Shown piece by piece: positions 44,571 through 51,970 of a stretch of 64,000 nucleotides of DNA (the stretch's first letter is position 1; the number at the start of each line of letters is the position of its first letter). The stretch covers positions 1-64,000 of the forward strand of contig JAFZSO010000059.1 in NCBI GenBank assembly GCA_017619355.1, in the 5' to 3' direction. The DNA comes from Muribaculaceae bacterium. Lineage in GTDB: Bacteria; Bacteroidota; Bacteroidia; Bacteroidales; Muribaculaceae. Below the pieces are notes generated by a model. The model was given only the letters and a program-made list of their open reading frames with translations, made no database searches and was not told the DNA's origin. The translations under genes were made by a program, and so were the position numbers.

Positions 44571-46247
44571 ATGGATTGGATACTTGAATTGTTCACAGGC
44601 ACAGGAGTGGCACACTCCATTTTCATTTATTCGCTGGTGATAGCCTTTGGCGTTCTCTTGGGTAAAGTCAAGTTTTTCGGCATCTCGTTGGGAGCCACGT
44701 TTGTGCTCTTTGTGGGGTTGCTCGCAGGGCATTTTGGCTTTGTGATCGACGAGAGCACGCTCAAGTTCATTCAGGAATTCGGCCTTATCCTATTCATTTT
44801 CTCCATAGGTTTGCAGGTGGGTCCGTCGTTCTTCTCGTCGTTCAAGCAAGGCGGTCTCACACTCAATGCGCTCGCCATGGCCATCATAGGGCTCAACATT
44901 GTGATAGCTCTGATTATCTTCTTCATCGACCCCAACCTCAAAGCGCATGAACTGGTGGGCATCATGTCGGGTGCCGTGACCAACACGCCTGGTCTCGGTG
45001 CCGCTCAGCAAGCACTCATCGAGACGCAGGCCGATGGGGCTACGATGATGAACGAGGCCATGTCGATGGGTTATGCAGCCGCCTATCCGCTGGGTGTGGT
45101 GGGCATCATTCTGTCGATGATTGTGGTGAAGTCGATTTTCAAGATTGGCGTTGATAAAGAGGCCAAGGAGATTGAGGACGAAAAGACCAACTCGCAGTTG
45201 CAGCCGCACCTGGTAACCTACAAGGTGACCAACAAACTCATCATAGGCAGCACCATTCATCACCTGCATCAGATTATCGACCACAACTTTGTGATATCAC
45301 GCATCCGCAAGAGCGATGGCCCTGTGCACATCCCGGTGAGCACTACCGTGATAGAGGAGGGCGACCTGCTGCTGGTGGTCATGAGTCAGCAAGACGAGGA
45401 AATGTTTGACGCTGTGCTCGGTCCGCACGAGGAAATGGACTGGCAAAGTGAACCCGACCCCGTGACAGCGCGCCGCATTGTCATCACCAAGAGCGAATTC
45501 ACAGGCCGCAAACTGGGCTCGCTGCGTCTGCGCATGGGCTACAAACTCAATGTCACACGCGTGCACCGCGCCGGCTTAGACCTGATTGCCAGCCCTAACC
45601 TTGCCTTGCAGGTGGGCGACCGCCTCACCGTGGTGGGCAACATCAACGATATCAACCGCCTGGCCGATGCAATGGGTAACTCCACGAAGATGCTCGACCA
45701 TCCCAATATCTTCACCATGTTCATCGGCATTGTGCTCGGTATCGTTTTGGGTAGCATACCCTTGCTGTTGCCGGGCATGAGCGTGCCCATGAAGTTAGGT
45801 CTGGCTGGCGGACCACTCATTGTGGCCATTTTGCTGGGCCGTTATGGCTACAAGCTCAAACTCATTACCTATAGCAGCAGTAGTGCCAACCTCATGTTGC
45901 GTGAATTGGGCATTTGCCTGTTCTTGGCTTCGGTGGGATTGGCTGCCGGCGGTAACTTTGCCGCGACGGTGTTCAACGCCACAGGTGTCAAATGGGTGCT
46001 CTATGGTTTCCTCATCACTTTCATTCCCCTTATTGTGATTGGTCTCATTGGTCGTGGGCGGCACAAAATCAACTATTGCACACTCATGGGTCTTATTGCG
46101 GGCTCAAACACCGACCCGCCTGCACTGGCTTATGCCAACAAGACGGCTAACAACGATGCCCCCTCGGTGGCCTATTCCACGGTATATCCTCTCACCATGT
46201 TCCTGCGCGTGATTCTCGCCCAGATCCTTATCCTCGCCCTGACCTGA
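44571..46247 (+). CDS. AspT/YidE/YbjL-family putative transporter with RCK_C domains
   Basis: The 558-residue membrane protein has two membrane halves (about residues 5-190 and 375-558), each with the duplicated AspT-like fold, and two cytoplasmic TrkA-C (RCK_C) domains between them (about 205-290 and 295-375). GAVTNTPGLGAAQ in the first half and GSNTDPPALAYA in the second are the conserved substrate-region motifs. Relatives include the aspartate:alanine exchanger AspT; the substrate of YidE-like members is unknown. The end converges on queA, 12 bp away. Confidence 0.9.
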   Translation: MDWILELFTGTGVAHSIFIYSLVIAFGVLLGKVKFFGISLGATFVLFVGLLAGHFGFVIDESTLKFIQEFGLILFIFSIGLQVGPSFFSSFKQGGLTLNALAMAIIGLNIVIALIIFFIDPNLKAHELVGIMSGAVTNTPGLGAAQQALIETQADGATMMNEAMSMGYAAAYPLGVVGIILSMIVVKSIFKIGVDKEAKEIEDEKTNSQLQPHLVTYKVTNKLIIGSTIHHLHQIIDHNFVISRIRKSDGPVHIPVSTTVIEEGDLLLVVMSQQDEEMFDAVLGPHEEMDWQSEPDPVTARRIVITKSEFTGRKLGSLRLRMGYKLNVTRVHRAGLDLIASPNLALQVGDRLTVVGNINDINRLADAMGNSTKMLDHPNIFTMFIGIVLGIVLGSIPLLLPGMSVPMKLGLAGGPLIVAILLGRYGYKLKLITYSSSSANLMLRELGICLFLASVGLAAGGNFAATVFNATGVKWVLYGFLITFIPLIVIGLIGRGRHKINYCTLMGLIAGSNTDPPALAYANKTANNDAPSVAYSTVYPLTMFLRVILAQILILALT

Positions 46248-46259
46248 TGGGTGTGGGGT

Positions 46260-47492
46260 CTATTTAAGGAAGAGACAGGCGTCGCCGTAGCTCAGGAAGC
46301 GGAAGTCGTGGGCGAGGGCGTAGTCGTAGAGCTGTCGCCAGTTTTCGTTGCCCACAAAGGCGGCTACAAGCAGTAGCAGCGTGGATTGCGGCTGATGGAA
46401 ATTGGTGATCATGCCATCGATGATGCGATAAGTGAAACCTGGGGCAATCATGAGTTGGGTGTTGCCCATGAGGGTGTTGAGGTGATGGCGGTCGAGGTAA
46501 TCCACAATATTTTGCAAAGCCTGCCGGGCACTGATCTGGCAAGGGGTTGTGTAGGGCATCCACTGGGTGACGGTGAGGTCGTCGGCCTCGGGATTGGTGT
46601 CGAGCATCTGTCCCACATAGTAGAGGCTCTCGAGGGTGCGCACACTGGTGGTGCCCACAGCCACGATGGGTTGTTTGGTGGCAAGCGCGTGCACCAATTC
46701 GGTCAGCAGGCTGCGTTCCACAGCAATGAACTCGTAGTGCATGGGGTGCTCACCAATGCTCTCGGTCTTGACAGGCTGGAAGGTGCCTGCGCCCACATGC
46801 AGGGTGAGTTCGCGGCGGGTGATGCCGCGCTGGTCGCACTCGGCCAGCAGTTCATCGGTGAAGTGCAGTCCGGCAGTGGGTGCCGCCACGCTGCCGTCGA
46901 TGTGGCTATAAACCGTCTGATAGTCGGTGAGGTCGCTCTCTTCGGTGCCACGGTTCAGATAGGGTGGAATGGGAATCTCGCCCAGTGCGGTGAGCAGTGT
47001 GGCGAAGGTAACATCCTGTGCATCCCAGGTAAAGACGATTTCCCACGAGTTGCCGCGCTGTGCTCCGCGTGTGGCTTTGAGAGTCACCTCGGTGCCCTCA
47101 ATCACCACCTTCTGTTCAAGTGCCCCCTCTTTCCACCGCTTGCTGTTGCCCACCAGGCATAGCCAGGTGCATGTATCGGTGGTCTGGAAAATGAGCTGAT
47201 AGTCGTGGGGAGCAACTGGCTCGAGACAAAAGATTTCGATGGTGGAGCCGGTGGCCTTGCGGAATCGCAGGCGGGCGTTGATCACGCGCGTGTTGTTATA
47301 GACCAGCAGACTGCCCTGAGGCAGCAGACTTGGCACATCGTAGAAGTGCCCTTCACTTAACTGGTTATGGTTGTAAACGAGCAGTTTGCACTGTTCACGC
47401 TCGGCGAGCGGGTGCTTGGCAATGCGCTCGTCGGGCAGGGGGTAGTTATAGTCGCTGATGCGCAGGTTGCGCACTTGTTCAATATCGGTCAT
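46260..47492 (-). CDS. queA: S-adenosylmethionine:tRNA ribosyltransferase-isomerase
   Basis: QueA (410 residues) transfers the ribosyl part of SAM to 7-aminomethyl-7-deazaguanine in tRNA, making epoxyqueuosine. Diagnostic phrases: YNYPLPDERIAKHPL near the start, LLVYNNTRVINARLRFRK, AAPTAGLHFTDELL, THVGAGTF-type LHVGAGTFQPV, MHYEF and the final TNFHQPQSTLLLLVAAF. The start at 47492 is used since the promoter box (47517-47524) lies inside the slightly longer frame. No other queuosine genes are in the window. Confidence 0.97.
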   Translation of the reverse strand: MTDIEQVRNLRISDYNYPLPDERIAKHPLAEREQCKLLVYNHNQLSEGHFYDVPSLLPQGSLLVYNNTRVINARLRFRKATGSTIEIFCLEPVAPHDYQLIFQTTDTCTWLCLVGNSKRWKEGALEQKVVIEGTEVTLKATRGAQRGNSWEIVFTWDAQDVTFATLLTALGEIPIPPYLNRGTEESDLTDYQTVYSHIDGSVAAPTAGLHFTDELLAECDQRGITRRELTLHVGAGTFQPVKTESIGEHPMHYEFIAVERSLLTELVHALATKQPIVAVGTTSVRTLESLYYVGQMLDTNPEADDLTVTQWMPYTTPCQISARQALQNIVDYLDRHHLNTLMGNTQLMIAPGFTYRIIDGMITNFHQPQSTLLLLVAAFVGNENWRQLYDYALAHDFRFLSYGDACLFLK

Positions 47493-47516
47493 TGCTATGT
47501 TTATAATAATGTGGCG

Positions 47517-47550
47517 CAAAGTTAGTGAAATTTTTCTACAATTTTTGCAA
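47517..47550 (-). promoter_or_regulatory. Promoter of queA
   Basis: Minus strand: TTG (47548-47550), 23-bp spacer, TAACTTTG (47517-47524). Confidence 0.65.
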
Positions 47551-47568
47551 CAAAATGGGGAGTGATTG

Positions 47569-47699
47569 CGTCTAATAGATGAAACAGCTCACCAGGCAAG
47601 TGGTGTAGCAATGGTTAAAAAGCATTTTTATTGTCGCTTTTATGCCAAAAAAGATAAAAGAAAACCATTTTGAGCGTGAGCTGTGCTGTTCAATAGACG
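47569..47699. repeat. 131-bp element bounded by imperfect inverted repeats
   Basis: Left arm 47569-47592 and right arm 47676-47699 are 24 bp each and pair strongly at both ends (CGTCTA at the outside, CAGCTCAC inside). Within lie further nested pairings: AATGGTT with AACCATT, and CTTTTAT with ATAAAAG. The element fills most of the space between queA and the outer-membrane barrel gene. It could be a MITE-like remnant, a folded leader of the downstream gene, or an RNA. Confidence 0.5.
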
Positions 47700-47753
47700 T
47701 ATTATTTCTAACTTCGCATAAGATTTATGAAACAACTATTTTTAAAGGGAATA

Positions 47754-50222
47754 ATGAAAAAGGCTATTATGATGACGCTATTGTGCGCTGTCTGCTCTTT
47801 GAGCGCGGCTGCACAATTTAGCGTGAAATGTCAAGTGAACGATGCCACGGGCGCGGGCGAGCCCTTTGCCACAGTGCGCATTTTCAGTGAAAGTGACACA
47901 ACAAAAGTGGTAGTAACGAATGTTACCGAAGACGATGGCTCCTTTAGCCAGACACTGAGCAAGAGCGGAAGCTATGTGCTCAAGGTTACTGCTGTGGGCA
48001 AGAAAGAGGCTCGCCGCCAGTTCAGCGTGTCGCAGGCCAAGCCCACCGCCATCCTGGACAACATCGTGCTTGAGGAGGCTGCCAATGTGCTGGCTGGCGT
48101 GACCGTGACAGCTCAGAAGCCACTGGTGAAAAATGAGATTGACCGCCTGAGCTATGACATGCAGGCCGATGCCGACAGCAAGACGCGCAATGTGCTCGAC
48201 ATGCTGCGCAAGGTGCCTCTGGTGTCGGTCGACGGCCAAGACAACATCATGGTGAAAGGCAGCAGCAACTTCAAGATTTACCGCAACGGGCATCCCGACC
48301 CGGGTATCTCGCAGAACCCCAAGGAAATTCTCAAGGCAATCCCTGCCAGTATGATTAAGCGCATTGAGGTGATTACCGAACCCGGTGCCAAGTATGACGC
48401 CGAGGGTGTGGCAGCCATCCTGAACATCGTTACTGCCGACGCTACCAGCATGAATGGTGTGACGGGTACTATCAGCGCTGGCGTGAACCAGCATGGCGAC
48501 CCGAATGCCAACGGCTACCTGACCACGCAGATTGGCAAGGTGGTGGCAAGCGTGAACTATGGTTTTCACCATGCGGGCAAGCACAGTTCGAGGAATCGCA
48601 CTGAGAGCGAGCAGATCTATCACAACACAGGTGACATTCTGCACAGCTCCAGCGATGGCCGTGCCAAGGGCGTGAATGTTCACTACGGCAACATCGACGC
48701 CAGCTACGAGCCCGATACGCTCAACCTGCTTTCGTTCTCGTTTGGCGGCTACTACTACGACTATTCGGCTACCGGTGTGGGCTCTACTGAAATGTTTGAT
48801 GCGGCCCGCAATCCCATCTACAGCTTCAAGCAGCGCATTGACGTGCCCGGCAACAGCTACTACAGCTTCGACGGCCGCTTCGACTATCAGCACAAGACCC
48901 GCCTGAAAGGTGAGACTCTGACGCTGAGTTACATGATCGACATGAGCCGCAACCATACCGACATGGATTATGACTTCGAGGAACTGGTGAACATGCCTGT
49001 GGATTATATGGGCTATTTCCAAAAGACCAAGGAGAACTTCATGGAGCACACCTTCCAGTTCGACTGGACTCGCCCCTTCGGCAAGTATCACAAGTTTGAG
49101 ACGGGCTTGAAGTACATCCACCGTAAGAACAAGAGCCATACTACTATGGACTACGACGGAGGCTCTTTGCTGCCCGTTGACAGCCGTCTTGACCACCTCA
49201 CTCAGGTGGGTGCCGCCTATCTGTCGTACACCTACTCCCGTGAGCAGTGGAGCGCCCGCGCCGGTCTGCGTTACGAGTACAGCTACCTGAGCGCCAAGTA
49301 TCCCGACGGCTCGCAGGCCAACTATCACCGCAGCCTCAACGACTGGGTGCCCAGTGCCAGCCTCAGCTACCAGATTAATATGGCCAACAGCCTGAAGTGG
49401 GCTTTTGCCACACGCATCAACCGCCCGGGTATCAGCTACCTGAATCCTGCGGTCATCAGTTCGCCCACCTCGGAGTCATACGGTAACTCGCATCTGAGCA
49501 GTGGTCGATTCTATTCGGTAAGCATGACCTATATGCACATCAGTCCGAAGTTCACCTTCAATGTGGTGCCCTCGTTCAACTGGTCGAACAACCAGATCAG
49601 TAGCGTGCAGTGGGCCGACGGTGACCGTCAGATATCAACCTATGAGAACGGCCTTACCAGTCGCGTGGCATCGTTGAGCGGTTTCTTCCAGTGGCAGATT
49701 CATGCCAAGACCAGTCTCATGTTCAACGGACAATTCGGCTATGGGAAAGTCAAGAACAAGGCGTTGAATCTCAAAGCTGAGGGCTGGTCGATGTTCTTCT
49801 TCAGCCAACTCACCCAGAAGCTGCCGTGGAAGCTGCGCCTCACCGCCAACGGCGGCATGTGGAAGCAGGAACCTTCGCTCTACGGTCACAGCTCGGCCAA
49901 CGGCTTCTACTCGTTTGGTCTGCAGCGCTCGTTCCTGAAGGACGACCGTCTGACCATCAGCGTCAATGCCAACAAGCCATTCTCGAGCCGTTACAACTGC
50001 TTCAAGAGCTATACCGACCGTGGCGACTACACGGGCTGGAACAAGATGTGGTTTGACCAGCGTCAGTTCACCTTCAGCATCAGCTACCGCTTCGGTTCGC
50101 TCAAGGCACAGGTGAAGAAGGCCGACAAGACCATCGAGAACAACGACGTGGTGGGCGGTTCAAGTCAGGGCGGCACTCAAGGCCAAGGTCAGAGTGGCCA
50201 GCCCCAGGGCATGGGCAACTGA
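47754..50222 (+). CDS. Large outer-membrane beta-barrel protein (TonB-receptor-like, OMP_b-brl_3 type)
   Basis: This 822-residue protein has a signal peptide (MKKAIMMTLLCAVCSLSAAAQ), a carboxypeptidase-like regulatory (CarboxypepD_reg/DUF4480-like) domain (about 22-110), a short plug-like segment (VLDMLRKVPLVSVDGQDNIMVKGSSNFK and the GAKYDAEGVAAILNIVT region) and a large barrel with aromatic-ended strands to ISYRFGSL. A Gly/Gln-rich tail closes it. Such proteins resemble TonB-dependent receptors but often stand alone without a SusD partner; the ligand is unknown. The inner ATG is chosen because it begins the signal peptide; an ATG 27 bp upstream is possible. Confidence 0.85.
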   Translation: MKKAIMMTLLCAVCSLSAAAQFSVKCQVNDATGAGEPFATVRIFSESDTTKVVVTNVTEDDGSFSQTLSKSGSYVLKVTAVGKKEARRQFSVSQAKPTAILDNIVLEEAANVLAGVTVTAQKPLVKNEIDRLSYDMQADADSKTRNVLDMLRKVPLVSVDGQDNIMVKGSSNFKIYRNGHPDPGISQNPKEILKAIPASMIKRIEVITEPGAKYDAEGVAAILNIVTADATSMNGVTGTISAGVNQHGDPNANGYLTTQIGKVVASVNYGFHHAGKHSSRNRTESEQIYHNTGDILHSSSDGRAKGVNVHYGNIDASYEPDTLNLLSFSFGGYYYDYSATGVGSTEMFDAARNPIYSFKQRIDVPGNSYYSFDGRFDYQHKTRLKGETLTLSYMIDMSRNHTDMDYDFEELVNMPVDYMGYFQKTKENFMEHTFQFDWTRPFGKYHKFETGLKYIHRKNKSHTTMDYDGGSLLPVDSRLDHLTQVGAAYLSYTYSREQWSARAGLRYEYSYLSAKYPDGSQANYHRSLNDWVPSASLSYQINMANSLKWAFATRINRPGISYLNPAVISSPTSESYGNSHLSSGRFYSVSMTYMHISPKFTFNVVPSFNWSNNQISSVQWADGDRQISTYENGLTSRVASLSGFFQWQIHAKTSLMFNGQFGYGKVKNKALNLKAEGWSMFFFSQLTQKLPWKLRLTANGGMWKQEPSLYGHSSANGFYSFGLQRSFLKDDRLTISVNANKPFSSRYNCFKSYTDRGDYTGWNKMWFDQRQFTFSISYRFGSLKAQVKKADKTIENNDVVGGSSQGGTQGQGQSGQPQGMGN

Positions 50223-50280
50223 TAAGCCCCAAAAGACTAGATTGGAATCATCCCCAATAGGCTTAGACATATAACCAACA

Positions 50281-50307
50281 GTGGCGTATCAAATTTCGGT
50301 ACGCCAC
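50281..50307. terminator. Terminator-like hairpin after the barrel protein gene
   Basis: GTGGCGTA (50281-50288) pairs perfectly with TACGCCAC (50300-50307). T tracts on either side are weak. Confidence 0.45.
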
Positions 50308-50347
50308 ATTTACTATTATGGGTCATGCTGATTCTTGCGTGATGGGT

Positions 50348-50425
50348 CTTCACGCAAAGGGGCTGGCACGCAAAGACTCGCTTTGCTCGTATATTATATT
50401 TTCCGGCGAAGCCGGCTTTGTGAAG
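50348..50425. repeat. Three-way-junction inverted-repeat element
   Basis: An outer stem (CTTCACGCAAAG at 50348-50359 with CTTTGTGAAG at 50416-50425, 10 bp and a 2-nt bulge) encloses two hairpins: GCAAAG/CTTTGC (50370-50386) and CCGGC/GCCGG (50403-50415). It lies between two convergent genes. The shape resembles the three units at 51.3-51.7 kb, and the ACTC word occurs in it, but sequence similarity is low. Confidence 0.45.
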
Positions 50426-50482
50426 CTCCTTTTCGTGCTTTGTGTGAGGATGATCGTGCGTGATGGCTCCTCAAAAGGGCGG

Positions 50483-51178
50483 TTATTTCTTGCCCCAGGG
50501 GCATTGCTTCACCTTGCCCATGAGGTCCACAATCTTGTGGCGGCGCTTGATCATGTAACCCGTGGGGTGGGCCGAATCATACTTGATGGGGTTGGGCAGC
50601 GAGGCGGCAATCAGGGCGCACTCGTTCTTGGTGAGTTGTGAGGCGTCTTTGTTGAAGTTGATGTGGGCCGCCGCCTGCACGCCGTAGATGCCGTCGCCCA
50701 TCTCTATGGAGTTGAGATATACCTCCATGATGCGCTTCTTGCCCCAGATGTGCTCGATGAGGAAGGTGAAATAGGCCTCCAGACCCTTGCGCACCCAGCT
50801 GTGACCTTGCCACAGGAACACATTCTTGGCAGTCTGTTGCGAGATGGTGCTGGCACCGCGTTCGCGTCCGCCGCGCAGCGCCTCGAGGCGGGCCAGATAG
50901 ATTTGCTCGAAGTCGAAGCCATGGTGCTGCTCAAACAAGTTGTCCTCGCTGGCAATCACTGCTTGGGGCATATTGTGAGTGATGCTGTCGAGCGGCACCC
51001 ACTCGTGGTTGATGGCGGTGTTTTTGCCGGTGAACAGGTTACCCGCACTCTTCATGACCATGAGCGGCGTGTAATACACCGGCATCCATTTGAGCACCAC
51101 AACGGCCGTTATGCTCGACACGAAGAAGAATATCAGGGCATAACCAATCCAGCGCAATATTTTCTTGAAAACCTTCAC
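50483..51178 (-). CDS. mtgA: Monofunctional biosynthetic peptidoglycan transglycosylase
   Basis: The 231-residue protein is a GT51 glycosyltransferase lacking a transpeptidase domain. One N-terminal membrane helix (WIGYALIFFFVSSITAVVVL) is followed by the GT51 motifs: catalytic Glu78 in VIASEDNLFEQHHGFD, then RGASTISQQTAKNVFLW, KKRIMEVYLNSIEMG and GVQAAAHINFNK. It polymerises lipid II into glycan strands on the periplasmic face. A -7 box (51205-51212) lies just upstream. Confidence 0.96.
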   Translation of the reverse strand: MKVFKKILRWIGYALIFFFVSSITAVVVLKWMPVYYTPLMVMKSAGNLFTGKNTAINHEWVPLDSITHNMPQAVIASEDNLFEQHHGFDFEQIYLARLEALRGGRERGASTISQQTAKNVFLWQGHSWVRKGLEAYFTFLIEHIWGKKRIMEVYLNSIEMGDGIYGVQAAAHINFNKDASQLTKNECALIAASLPNPIKYDSAHPTGYMIKRRHKIVDLMGKVKQCPWGKK

Positions 51179-51204
51179 AATCGATATTCATCCTTAGGAC
51201 GGGG

Positions 51205-51212
51205 CAAAGTTA
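51205..51212 (-). promoter_or_regulatory. Promoter -7 box of mtgA
   Basis: The minus strand reads TAACTTTG with a leader of about 20 nt. No clear -33 box. Confidence 0.5.
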
Positions 51213-51249
51213 TATAAAAAACACTGATTCGCCTTCATGACTCCTAAAA

Positions 51250-51326
51250 ATTTTTTGGACAACTGGGACAACTGGGGCAATTGGGATGAATGGGATGAGT
51301 GGGAAAAGCGGGAAAAATGGGAAAAG
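51250..51326. repeat. Degenerate purine-rich short tandem repeats
   Basis: Roughly eight units built around TGGGANNA/CTGGGACAA follow each other, sliding from TGGGACAAC to TGGGAAAAG. They lead straight into the first structured unit. The strand bias (almost no C and few isolated T) is strong. No reading frame is supported. Confidence 0.6.
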
Positions 51327-51400
51327 TTTCAATGCCCTTTGGGCACCGCACACCGCCCCTTGGGCGACTTTTGCTTTGAAATTTCCCCGAGCTAAAGGTT
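51327..51400 (+). repeat. Structured repeat unit 1 (three-way junction)
   Basis: Outer stem TTTCAA (51327-51332) with TTGAAA (51376-51381); hairpin 1 TGCCC/GGGCA (51333-51345); conserved core CCGCACAC (51346-51353); hairpin 2 CGCCC/GGGCG (51354-51366); conserved ACTTTTGC; after the outer stem a partly decayed CCCCGA hairpin. Strand is nominal. Confidence 0.65.
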
Positions 51401-51472
51401 GGTGGATATATATCATAATTAATTGATTTTAAATAGATTAATGGTTTTAGTGTTATACTGCATTGGGTCGAG

Positions 51473-51572
51473 TGGTGCTGCCTTCGGCACCGCACACCAG
51501 CCTTCGGCTGACTCTCGCTGCACCATCTCCCCGAGTCCTTCGGGGTTCGTTCTAGATTGTGTACTATCGTTA
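51473..51572 (+). repeat. Structured repeat unit 2 (three-way junction)
   Basis: Outer stem TGGTGC (51473-51478) with GCACCA (51520-51525); hairpin 1 TGCC/GGCA (51479-51489); core CCGCACAC (51490-51497); hairpin 2 CAGCC/GGCTG (51498-51510); ACTCTCGC; hairpin 3 CCCCGA/TCGGGG (51529-51545); then GTTCGTTCT and GTACTATCGTTA shared with unit 3. Confidence 0.7.
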
Positions 51573-51620
51573 TTAATTATATACTTTCGTCAAAGTTCAT
51601 ACTGCTAATGTTGAGTCGAG

Positions 51621-51724
51621 TGTTGATGCCCTTTGGGCACCGCACGCCACGCAAGCGTGACTCGTGCTTCAACATCGCCTCGAGCCCTTCGGGGTTCGTT
51701 CTGAATTATAGTACTATCGTTAAA
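51621..51724 (+). repeat. Structured repeat unit 3 (three-way junction)
   Basis: Outer stem TGTTGA (51621-51626) with TCAACA (51669-51674); hairpin 1 TGCCC/GGGCA (51627-51639); core CCGCACGC (51640-51647); hairpin 2 CACG/CGTG (51648-51659); ACTCGTGC; hairpin 3 CCTCGA/TCGGGG (51678-51694, one U-G); then GTTCGTTCT and GTACTATCGTTA. From 51725 to 51892 nothing further is recognised. Confidence 0.7.
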
Positions 51725-51892
51725 GTTTGTGTGCTTGCGTGGTGTTTTCATGATAATAGATATATTTATAATATTTGTATGTATGTGTGCGAAGATAGTG
51801 CTGAGGAGGTGCTGTGACAATGTTGATTGCAAGTTTTAAATCTATAGTGTGAGTAAAAAAATAATGGTGAAAAACATTTTTTGGGGGGTGAA

Positions 51893-51925
51893 TTGTGGGT
51901 TTTTCATCAATATTTAGTAAGTTTG
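51893..51925 (+). promoter_or_regulatory. Promoter of the relA/spoT homologue
   Basis: TTG (51893-51895), 22-bp spacer, TAAGTTTG (51918-51925). Leader about 39 nt. Confidence 0.65.
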
Positions 51926-51970
51926 TAGATTGGTTTAACCCAAAATACGATTCGGGTTTAAAGTCGTCTT

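Noticed and set aside
47493..47753. A preQ1 riboswitch near queA.
   Set aside because: The folded element lies on the far side of the queA promoter, and no preQ1-type pseudoknot with its A-rich tail was seen.
51541..51560. A tRNA T-arm (GGTTCG) in the structured units.
   Set aside because: The surrounding stems do not form a tRNA cloverleaf, there is no acceptor-stem or anticodon arm of the right size, and the word is part of a trailing hairpin.
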